Source of the DNA: PALSA-1296 sp037143335
Lineage (GTDB): Bacteria; Bacteroidota; Ignavibacteria; Palsa-1295
Assembly (NCBI GenBank): GCA_037143335.1
Contig: JBAWZA010000014.1
Location: 23,871-87,870, forward strand
Reading direction: 5' to 3'
DNA length: 64,000 bases
Below the pieces are notes generated by a model. It worked only from the letters and a program-made list of their open reading frames with translations. It did no database searches and had not been told where the DNA came from. How positions within the stretch are numbered: position 1 is the stretch's first letter; every line of letters begins with the position of its first letter. Positions 17,346 through 25,900 of this stretch are shown here, one piece after another. The translations under genes were made by a program, and so were the position numbers.

Positions 17346-18541
17346 TAAGCATTTCTGAAAATTATATAGCCGCGCTCAGCGAGCGATTAGGCTTTGATCT
17401 CAGCCCGAAAAATCTGTTAACGAAGGCTGGGAAAGCATATATCTTAAAAAAAGCAGCTTTTGTTTCGCAAATCAGCGAAGGCTTGACGCTGAACCGCGAG
17501 AAATTCCTCCAGACAGACTATCTCAAAGATCCTGAAATTAGTGAAGCATATCTGCTCTATTTCATGACGACAAATTTGCTCAAGATCATTCAGCCTCTGC
17601 AAGAGCTTGAGCTATCGGGCATCTTCGATACTCCAAAAATCAATGTACTCGATTTCGGAACAGGCACAGGGGCTGCGATGTGGGGGTTGATTGAATACCT
17701 CAGACTTACCACAAATACACCGGAGCTTTCGCTGACGCTGACAGATTCTTTGGATGAGAACCTTCACTCGGCCGAAAAATTTGGAGAGTCATTCATTCCG
17801 AAATACTTCAGCGGAACGACTTCCAAACCGAAACTCGGATTCTCGAAATATGACGTGACTAATCCGACGGTGATTCCAAGGCTGGTGAAAGACAATGCTC
17901 CCTATCATCTCATCACTGGCATGAATGTGTTGAATGAATTGGATGAGGCAGCAGATGCCTTGCTTCTCGAATCATTCAATCAGCTCCTTGATTCTGATGG
18001 AGCAATGGTATTCATTGAACCTGCAAATCGAGATCAATCGAGACGGTTGCTCCGATTTAGGGACACCGCACTATTACAGGGTCACAAAGTTTTCTCACCT
18101 TGCACAATGCAGCTCTCGTGTCCAGCTTTGGTGAGCACTGATGACTGGTGTCATCACAACACCGCTTGGGAGCGGCCCGCATTTATTAAGGCAATTGATG
18201 ATGCAACCGGTTTACTCCGGCTCTCACTCAAATATAGCTATCTCATTATCCGAAAGGACGGTAAGACGATGCAAGATGTGCTCGGCACAACAGGTCTGAT
18301 GCGTACGGTGAGCGAAAGATTTGATGAGAAGGGGAGGACACGAGCAATCTTGTGTGGTGAAACTGGAAGAGCAGAGTATGTTGTGAATAAACGGGATAAG
18401 TCTCCGGTTAATGGGGATTTTTTCCGAACAGAAAGATACGATCTGCTTTCAGTTGGCGATGTAGAAGCTCGGGAGCATGACAGGCGGATCACAGACTTGT
18501 CCCCAATTTCTATCATGCTCCCAAAATTGGGAGCACGATAA
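17330..18541 (+). CDS. Rsm22/METTL17-type Fe-S methyltransferase
   Basis: 403 residues from the ATG at 17330; an earlier ATG at 17234 would run through the divergent mtgA gene and is rejected. It has an SAM-binding motif (VLDFGTGTGAAMW, about 106-118) and the C-terminal cysteine pattern FSPCTMQLSCP then DDWCHH, as in Rsm22 family proteins, where these Cys bind a 4Fe-4S cluster. The family includes mitochondrial ribosome small-subunit assembly factors; bacterial members are poorly studied and presumed rRNA methyltransferases or assembly factors. The last codons contain a strong hairpin. Confidence 0.85.
   Translation: MKRIPLSISENYIAALSERLGFDLSPKNLLTKAGKAYILKKAAFVSQISEGLTLNREKFLQTDYLKDPEISEAYLLYFMTTNLLKIIQPLQELELSGIFDTPKINVLDFGTGTGAAMWGLIEYLRLTTNTPELSLTLTDSLDENLHSAEKFGESFIPKYFSGTTSKPKLGFSKYDVTNPTVIPRLVKDNAPYHLITGMNVLNELDEAADALLLESFNQLLDSDGAMVFIEPANRDQSRRLLRFRDTALLQGHKVFSPCTMQLSCPALVSTDDWCHHNTAWERPAFIKAIDDATGLLRLSLKYSYLIIRKDGKTMQDVLGTTGLMRTVSERFDEKGRTRAILCGETGRAEYVVNKRDKSPVNGDFFRTERYDLLSVGDVEAREHDRRITDLSPISIMLPKLGAR
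18516..18535. other. Hairpin at the end of the Rsm22-like gene
   Basis: TGCTCCCAA and TTGGGAGCA are exact inverted copies with a 2-base spacer, lying inside the last codons of the methyltransferase gene. There is no T tract after it. The same GGGAGC/GCTCCC core recurs at 18650-18663, so the two could pair with each other or be bound by the same factor. Confidence 0.55.
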
Positions 18542-18592
18542 TCACAATTTCAAGAAAAAAATAGGAATTTAGCATTTTTCTTTCAAAAACAT

Positions 18593-18623
18593 TTGGATTT
18601 GGCAATTTTGTGTTGTATATTTG
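18593..18623 (+). promoter_or_regulatory. Strong Bacteroidota-type promoter
   Basis: TTG at 18593-18595 and TATATTTG at 18616-18623 with 20 bases between match the TTG / TAnnTTTG consensus exactly. Transcription would begin near 18630 and give a leader of about 100 bases before the small ORF at 18730. The leader holds the GGGAGC-AC-GCTCCC hairpin. Confidence 0.65.
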
Positions 18624-18649
18624 TATTGTAATGTTCGACGAGCTATTTC

Positions 18650-18663
18650 GGGAGCACGCTCCC
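18650..18663 (+). other. Leader hairpin GGGAGC-AC-GCTCCC
   Basis: A perfect 6-base-pair GC-rich stem with a 2-base loop in the leader of the small ORF. It shares its core with the hairpin at 18516-18535. I could not match the 100-base leader to any known riboswitch. Confidence 0.5.
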
Positions 18664-18729
18664 ATGAGGTGGCAAGTGGAGCATTCAGGTGTTCATGGAA
18701 TGTATTAACGCCCCTTTACAAATACGCTT

Positions 18730-18921
18730 ATGATAGCAACACTCGACCGCCTACTTGTGCTTAGCCGCAAACTGCACACTGCCAAAGTTCAATCCGAAAG
18801 TGAGCCAATCTTTGTTTCGCTTGATCTGAACGAGCTTCAGCTCCTCAAACGTCTGGCAGATGATTATCTCGAAGAATCGGAGACAGTCCTCTACCAAGCT
18901 GATCACAGAGCTTTAGCTTAG
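18730..18921 (+). CDS. Small hypothetical protein (63 residues)
   Basis: A 63-residue acidic, Leu-rich protein, predicted largely helical (FVSLDLNELQLLKRLADDYL). It follows a strong promoter motif and a structured leader, which argues that it is expressed. No family recognised. The composition is that of a normal cytoplasmic protein rather than a random ORF, and nothing overlaps it on the other strand. Confidence 0.55.
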   Translation: MIATLDRLLVLSRKLHTAKVQSESEPIFVSLDLNELQLLKRLADDYLEESETVLYQADHRALA

Positions 18922-18982
18922 ATTGGTTAGCAGTCTTTTTCGCCTTACGTGCTATCCGACCATGTCAGATGCTTCGGGGGAG

Positions 18983-19441
18983 TTAGAGCTTCGCTACAAT
19001 CTTTGTTCGTAGAACCGATACGACGGCTTCGAGTCCGGCTTTGTCATCATCGCTAAATCTCGAAAGCTCTGCGCTATCAACATCGAGCACTCCGAACAGA
19101 TCGCCATTGGGGAGAATGATCGGTAGGACTATCTCCGAGCGCGAATCTTCGTCACAGGCAATGTGTCCGGGGAATTGATCCACATTGGGGACAACGATCA
19201 CTTCATGTATCAGAGCAGATGTACCACATACACCTTTTCCAACCTCTATAGAAGTGCACGCTGGTTTGCCTGTGAATGGACCAAGGTAAAGATGGTTGCC
19301 ATCCAGAAAATAAAATCCAAGCCAATTTATTCTTGGTATCCGAGAACATAGAAAAGCGGCTGCATTGGCAAGGGTTGTAACCGTTCGATCATTCGAATCA
19401 AGCAATCCGTCTAAGTCTGCTGAAATTTGTTGCCACATCAT
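18983..19441 (-). CDS. Free methionine-(R)-sulfoxide reductase (GAF domain)
   Basis: 152 residues from the ATG at 19441 (reading MMWQQISADLDGLL), which gives the normal family length; longer in-frame starts at 19534 and 19672 exist but add residues not seen in the family. The GAF core shows INWLGFYFL, LGPFTGKPAC, GKGVCGTSAL and FPGHIACDEDSRSEI, carrying the three cysteines used in catalysis and regeneration of fRMsr enzymes. It reduces free L-methionine-R-sulfoxide in the cytoplasm as part of oxidative-damage repair. It diverges from the DUF1800 gene. Confidence 0.9.
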   Translation of the reverse strand: MMWQQISADLDGLLDSNDRTVTTLANAAAFLCSRIPRINWLGFYFLDGNHLYLGPFTGKPACTSIEVGKGVCGTSALIHEVIVVPNVDQFPGHIACDEDSRSEIVLPIILPNGDLFGVLDVDSAELSRFSDDDKAGLEAVVSVLRTKIVAKL

Positions 19442-19680
19442 TTTGAGTAGAAATATTTTTGGCTCGTAAGGAGAAAACAGAATCCACTGGGCATCGTTCG
19501 CTTCGATTATTCTGAGTCTGGTTGAATAAATCATTGAACTCTTATCCTCCCATTTTCGTAGTTTAGTGCAATGTTGTTGTGTTGATTTGTTCGAATTCCC
19601 AGAACGAACTGCTCTATTTCTCTCTGGTGTTGTAACTCTAGGGAGTAAGTGGTGTTTATTAAGAGTTTGCATTTCATAAC

Positions 19681-19685
19681 GGAGG
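19681..19685 (+). promoter_or_regulatory. Shine-Dalgarno GGAGG of the DUF1800 gene
   Basis: GGAGG lies 8 bases before the ATG at 19694. It is notable because most genes here lack a clear Shine-Dalgarno sequence, and it decides against the in-frame ATG at 19649. Confidence 0.75.
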
Positions 19686-19693
19686 ACTATACT

Positions 19694-21283
19694 ATGGATC
19701 GCCGATCATTTCTCACTTCCTGGACGCAACGTTCGGAACAGATAGCACAAGATAATTCTCACTCAGGTTCGACAGAACGGACTCAATCCGCTGGTCTTGA
19801 ACCATGGGTTCCAACTGTGGCAGAGCCTTGGGACGCAGTCCGGGCTGGACATCTTTTGCGACGCACAACAATGATGCCGAAGTGGTCGGAGATTACTCAG
19901 CTTCTGGCGAAAACTCCTTCGGAGGCAGTTGATCTCTTACTGAACACTCCTTCAACCCCGGCTCCACCGTCAAATGCAAATCATGACACGTATTCTCTTA
20001 AGGGATTGGACAATGTGCTGACGAATCAACTTAAAGGCACTTGGGCTGGCGATGACGGAATCTTAAAAAATTGGTATGCCGCTGTCCTCATGAACTCGCC
20101 ACTCTCGATTGTCGAGAAGATGACATTCTTTTGGAGTGGGCATTTTACGAGTCAATTCGTTGCGGATGATTCGTATGTGATAGCACCGCTGCTCTATCGT
20201 CAGAACGATTTGCTCCGACAGAACTGCCTCAATAATTTTCATAACCTGGCATTTGCTGTCACCCTTGATGGCGCTATGCTTGTGTATCTTGGCGGCATAC
20301 TCAACACAAAGAGCAGAGCAAATGAAAACTATGCTCGCGAGATCATGGAGCTTTTTACCATGGGCTTAGGAAGCGGCTACACCGAAGGAGATGTAAAAGA
20401 AGCTGCAAGAATTTTGACAGGTTGGCGCGTTGCACAGTTCAATAACGAGCCTACGCCGAACGGAATTTTCAACACCTATTTTTCTCCTGCCGATCACGAC
20501 ATCGGTAATAAGACATTCCTTGGTGTCTCCTTCAGTGCGATCACGGATCAGGAGAATACGGAGTTTTTGGTAAAAGAGCATGAGATAAAAAAACTTGTTG
20601 ATACGATTTTCGATCTGAATATCTACGGGAAGACAGTTGCGAAATATATCTGCAGAAAAATTTATCGCTACTTCATCTACAGTAACCCTGCCGGTGTTGA
20701 TGAGACAATTGTCAGTGCAATGGCGGATACGATGATCGCAAATAATTTCGACATTAAGCCTGTGATGTCTCAGTTACTGAAGAGTGCTCACTTCTTCGAT
20801 AATGTGAATATCGGTTGCCAGATAAAGACACCAGCAGAGTTTGTCATTGGTATCGCACGCCAACTTAATTATTCGGCTAACATGACGGGTAATATGACTA
20901 CGATTCTGCAAGATTTGTTTAATCCACCCAATGTAAGCGGTTGGCCTGGATGGCATGATTGGATTACCACCAATACTTTTCCCGTGCGATCAACAATCGT
21001 TACGGCAGCAATTAGCGGCTTATCAGATCAGAATGTGATTGATTTTATCAAACAATTTCCTGATTCCTCGGATGCGAATTTACTCATCACTCACGTAGGA
21101 GCATTTATGCTTCCACGCAAACTTGCGAAGGTGCGCCATGATGATTTGGTGAATAGACTTGTCGGTGGCGGAAAAGACTACGAGTGGTCAGGGATTCTCT
21201 CGACCAGTCCAAACACTGCAGCTCGTTACATGCGAGATGTGTTGACTACGATTTGCAATTTACCGGATTTTCAACTTTGTTAA
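19694..21283 (+). CDS. DUF1800 family protein
   Basis: 529 residues starting at the ATG behind a GGAGG. The N-terminus reads MDRRSFLTSW, a remnant-like twin-arginine motif, but no hydrophobic segment follows, so export by itself is doubtful. The core has the DUF1800 hallmarks: AGHLLRRTTM, MTFFWSGHF, RANENYAREIMELFTMG, AARILTGWR, DHDIGNKTFLG and the C-terminal NPPNVSGWPGW. The biochemical role of the family is unknown. It is followed after 16 bases by DUF1501, its usual genomic partner, and the pair probably forms one operon with the large secreted protein downstream. Confidence 0.9.
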   Translation: MDRRSFLTSWTQRSEQIAQDNSHSGSTERTQSAGLEPWVPTVAEPWDAVRAGHLLRRTTMMPKWSEITQLLAKTPSEAVDLLLNTPSTPAPPSNANHDTYSLKGLDNVLTNQLKGTWAGDDGILKNWYAAVLMNSPLSIVEKMTFFWSGHFTSQFVADDSYVIAPLLYRQNDLLRQNCLNNFHNLAFAVTLDGAMLVYLGGILNTKSRANENYAREIMELFTMGLGSGYTEGDVKEAARILTGWRVAQFNNEPTPNGIFNTYFSPADHDIGNKTFLGVSFSAITDQENTEFLVKEHEIKKLVDTIFDLNIYGKTVAKYICRKIYRYFIYSNPAGVDETIVSAMADTMIANNFDIKPVMSQLLKSAHFFDNVNIGCQIKTPAEFVIGIARQLNYSANMTGNMTTILQDLFNPPNVSGWPGWHDWITTNTFPVRSTIVTAAISGLSDQNVIDFIKQFPDSSDANLLITHVGAFMLPRKLAKVRHDDLVNRLVGGGKDYEWSGILSTSPNTAARYMRDVLTTICNLPDFQLC

Positions 21284-21299
21284 GAAAGGGAATACTACA

Positions 21300-22898
21300 A
21301 TGAAAAGACGTACATTCTTAAAATCCGCGCTTGCAACTGCAGCAGCATCACCTTTCGTACTCAATGGGACGACAGTTCACGCTGGATCACCATTCAAATT
21401 TTTCTTGCAAACTCCGCAAGCAAATTTGAACGATCGAATCCTGATTATCTGCCAATTATTTGGTGGCAATGATGGACTCAATACCATTATTCCAGCAGAT
21501 GATCCAGCCTATTACAGCATTCGGCCGAATATCGCAATCCCGAAGGACAAGACTGTCCAGTACGCAGGTATCCACTTTGCTCCCAATCTCTCTTACGGAG
21601 ATAAGGGCGGATTTGTTGGAATGATTCAACAAGGATCATTAGCTGTTGTGCAGGGGATTGGTTATCCCTATCCGAACTTAAGCCATTTCCGCTCGACGGA
21701 CATTTGGCTCTCAGGAATTAATGACTCAAATCCTGATCACAGACTTGATACAGGATGGGTTGGCAGATATTTAGAAAAACAATTTCCTGATTTCCCTGCA
21801 AATTTACCTGATGATCCGCTTGCAATTCAGTTCGGTGGATTCTCACTTGCCTTGCAAGGTTCAAAAGGCAGGATGGGAATTGAGGTTGCTGACCCAAGCA
21901 AGCAGGCTGGCGTAGGCTCGGCGAACGATGCCCTCGATGATGAGAGCACAGGCACATCATATTTGAATGAGTACAATTTCGTCGCCGACATTGCTGCTCG
22001 GTCAAATAAGTATTCACAACGTGTGAAAGATGCCTTTGCAATTGGCAAAACTAAGCTCACAGGAAAGTACGCAAGCGATGGCTTTGCTTCTCAGATGGCA
22101 AACTGCGCCGCTCTTATTGCTGGTGGTTTGAAGACTAAGGTGTATGTTGTTTCAATGGGAGGGTTTGATAATCACGTAACACAAAACACAGGATTTAATG
22201 TCGGCACGCATCCAACCTTGCTGACACAATTTTCTGATGCCATCGCTCAGTTCATGTACGATATGGTAAAGCTGGGACAGGCTGATCGTGTCATCGGATT
22301 AAGCGTCAGTGAGTTCGGTAGAAGACCAGTTGAAAACGGTTCGCTCGGAACAGATCACGGCACAACAAGTGTGCAATTTGTTTTTGGTACGCAAGTTAAT
22401 AGCGGTGCGTTCGGATTCATTCCTGATTTATCGAATCTTGATGAAACCGGTGATATGCCGTATAATATTGACTACCACCGAATGTATCTTGAAGTTCTCA
22501 CCAAGTGGTTTGATATGTCGCTTGATGATGCAAGGAAATTACTTCCGGATACCAACTTGATAACAGGTATTGATAAACTTGATCCGCTACCTGTGCTTCA
22601 AACGCAGCATAGCTACGTCAACTACAAGCCGTACCAAGCTCCGCTTACGCTTAATGCCAATTATCCAAATCCATTCAGCTCCCGGACTCGCATTTCAATC
22701 GAAGTGCCACAGAGCGGACTGGTATCTCTTGAGGTATCGTCTATTGATGGGAAATACTCTCGACGAATTTTCGAACAGAACTTGTCAGCCGGTCCGCAGA
22801 GCATTGCTCTCGACCTCAATGTACCGAGTGGAAATTATTTGCTCGTAGCGAAGAGTGGCACGATGGTAGCATCGAAGATGATTCAGTGCGTGAAATAA
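21300..22898 (+). CDS. DUF1501 family protein with Tat signal and T9SS sorting domain
   Basis: 532 residues. The N-terminus has a twin-arginine signal (KRRTFLKSA followed by a hydrophobic stretch). The DUF1501 domain spans about 35-430, with ILIICQLFGGNDGLNTIIP, SHFRSTDIWLSG, GGFDNHVTQN, SEFGRRPVEN and a TDHGTT motif; the fold is alkaline-phosphatase/sulfatase-like, though the role is unknown. From about residue 450 there is a T9SS type A sorting domain (NYPNPFSSRTRISIEV, ... VPSGNYLLVAKSG). So the protein probably folds in the cytoplasm, crosses by Tat, and is then exported through T9SS. Confidence 0.9.
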   Translation: MKRRTFLKSALATAAASPFVLNGTTVHAGSPFKFFLQTPQANLNDRILIICQLFGGNDGLNTIIPADDPAYYSIRPNIAIPKDKTVQYAGIHFAPNLSYGDKGGFVGMIQQGSLAVVQGIGYPYPNLSHFRSTDIWLSGINDSNPDHRLDTGWVGRYLEKQFPDFPANLPDDPLAIQFGGFSLALQGSKGRMGIEVADPSKQAGVGSANDALDDESTGTSYLNEYNFVADIAARSNKYSQRVKDAFAIGKTKLTGKYASDGFASQMANCAALIAGGLKTKVYVVSMGGFDNHVTQNTGFNVGTHPTLLTQFSDAIAQFMYDMVKLGQADRVIGLSVSEFGRRPVENGSLGTDHGTTSVQFVFGTQVNSGAFGFIPDLSNLDETGDMPYNIDYHRMYLEVLTKWFDMSLDDARKLLPDTNLITGIDKLDPLPVLQTQHSYVNYKPYQAPLTLNANYPNPFSSRTRISIEVPQSGLVSLEVSSIDGKYSRRIFEQNLSAGPQSIALDLNVPSGNYLLVAKSGTMVASKMIQCVK

Positions 22899-22942
22899 TT
22901 TTACAAGAAACACATAAATAGCATTACTTTTCTCCGAAAGAT

Positions 22943-25900
22943 TTGCGGAAATATCTCATACCGTTTCTTTTTCTGATTTGCTTGCAGACAACTGCGATGG
23001 GTCAGGCTTGTGATACCGTCAAAGAATGTGTTGGCAAAGCACTGACCATTTCGGTTACCAGCGGAAAAGGAGCGCAGTACGTTGACGTGGATGACCTGAA
23101 TCCACAAGGAGCGGCGAGGCTTCGCGCTATGGATACCGCTATTACTTTCGAAGCATGGCTCAAGCCACAGATTCAACCTGGGAAAAAAGTATTTGTAGCC
23201 GGTATTTGGGGACCCAATAAAGATAACAACGACGTGTGGCTCTGCTACATTGTTGATGCAAAAATATATTTCGTCATTAGCTCGCCAAATACTTTTTTAG
23301 GCGATGTAGATAATACACTCGTCTCTGCTTCTGTGCCTGATCTATATACACGTGGTTGGGTGCATGTCGCTTGTGTGTGGGATGGAATTTCTGAAGAAGC
23401 TCGAATCATTGTTGATGGCACCGAGCTTGGACGTGCTCGAAACACTCTCTACCCGATTTCGAAGCTTCACCATCAAGAAGATAATAAATTATCACTTGAG
23501 CTAGGCAATTGCAATGGTCTCTTAGACGATCAGAATAATAACCGTACCTTCCACGGGCAAATGGACGAGATCAGAATCTGGAGCCGTGCACTTTCGGCAA
23601 ATGAGATTGCTTGCCAAAGAAATCTTTCGTTGAAAGGTACGGAATCTCACCTTGAGCTATACTTCCGTTGCAATGATTCCAGTTATTGGCAAACACTTTG
23701 TGATGCAACACCGAACGGTCACGTAGGTGATGAGCGCGCAGGTGCGACGAAATTATCGAGTGACAGGAAAGTCCCACCGACGTTCACAGTAACACCGAAC
23801 ACGATTAATACGACATTATATTGCACGGAGGATACGGACTTTACCTTCACGATGCTCGATACATCGTTTTGCGGAAATTCACTCAATGCTTTTTTTGCAA
23901 ATGGTACTGCGAATTCTTCTTTCAGCGTTACACAGACATCGTTTAATACCCAGCAGAATACTCCGATCACATTTAATGTGCATTTTCATGGGAACATCAC
24001 TGGACTACTTACGTCGTTCTTATATTTTCAAAATGTAAATCGTTGTGGCGATCCGTTACGCATACCGTTCCGAATCAACCGTTCGACAGAGTTGCAATAC
24101 AGTGCGCAAGCACTTCTCTTTGATACTCTTTTTGTCGGATGCCCAGAGCATTCATATACTGAGGATTCACTTCGTATCTGCAACACCAGTGGCAGACCAA
24201 TTCGAATATTTTCTGTCTCGACAAAGAATCCGAAATTTTCATGGTCGCCTTCGGCAGGAAATCCGAATGTGCCTCTCACGCTTCAACCAGGACAATGTTG
24301 GTTTATTCAGGTAAGAATGGATGCCAATGATACAACAAAGACGCTCTATGATACTCTGCATGTGACGAGTGATTATGCATGTCTTGGCAGCGGATTTATT
24401 CCCCTTCAATGTCGTACACAAGATGTGTTTGTACTTCTTACTCCAAGTGCAAAGTCACAAATACATAAGATGGCATTCGAGGCAGTATGCCCGGATCAAC
24501 TTTCGAATGTACAGGATTATCAGTTCCGTTCATTGATGCAGGATAATGTAAACATAGATACCATTATTTTTACACGTCCAGAATTTTTCGGAAGGAAGTG
24601 GACATTCCCGATTTTGATGAAGCCGAAGACGGCATATCAACCAGAGTTTATCCGCTTCCGTCCCTCCGCTCCGGGTCCTTTCGCAGGTCAGATGCAGGTG
24701 ATTAGTCATTACCGAGGTTGTACGATTACAAAGACTATTGATTTTACCGGCACCGGAATTTCGGTGAATGTCGGATTCATCACGCCGAATCTTTTATTCG
24801 GTCAAGTTTCAATCGGTAAACTCGGCACTCAGATCGCTACTGCCAAAAATAATGGACAAGACGCTCGGAACATGGCATCGTATCTGAAGGTTGGCGATGT
24901 TTTCACAATTGCCGCTGGCAAGCAATTCGGAATTGGTCCGGGCGCGACTGCAAATATCTCAATCGAATTCAGACCGCGTGAACCCAAAAAATATTACGAT
25001 ACACTCTGCATTTTTGATTTGCAATGTTATGGCACATTCTGCATCCCAATCGAAGCGGAGGGAGTATTTGAGAAATTAGAATTCAGACCTCCGTTCTTGG
25101 ATATCGAAAATGTATTGGGATGTCAATGTCGTACAAATTCCATTGCGGTCATAAATCATACCCCCTCGCCCGTGGCAATCACGGGAGATGCTTTAGTTGA
25201 TCCGAGTGGTACATTCTCATTGTTAAATCGAATTCCTGCAAAGACGTTGAGTCCCGGGGATTCGTTTGTGTATTCAGTCAAGTATTGTCCTAATGATGTC
25301 ACCTCAGATAGAGCTGATCGTTCCTATCTCCAGATAAATTTGCAGGATGGTACGAATTACCAAATACTTTTACAAGGATCGAGTTTTGTACCAAAGCTTG
25401 CGGTCACACCACTAACGACGTACGGGCAAGTTGAGGTCGGTTGGCAAAAAGATGACAGTGTGACTATTGAAAATATTTCAATAGTTCCTGTTCACATCAC
25501 AAGCGTTACTGTACCAGCGGGCTATAGTCTCATCTCGGTGACACCGCCACTCCCGTTTTGGTTGAAGCCTCGCGATTCGATGACGGCACTTATTAGGTTT
25601 ACTCCGACAGCAGCGCAACCATACATCGGGAATGTAACAGTCGTGCTCGATACACCTTGCGGTAAGACCACGACAGGTTTGCTGAGTGGCACTGGAATCG
25701 TCGTGAAATTGGATGTGCCGGTTCAGCTGATTAACTTTGGGCTTGTCCGACCGTGTGATTGTCAGGAGCGTGAGATACCGCTTACGAACGAAAGTGATTT
25801 CATTCCGATCAATATAGATTCTATTTGGATTGATGATGCTGGTTTGCCGAACCCAAATAAATCTGTATTCAAGTGGAGATCAAAACGGACAGGTGATACA

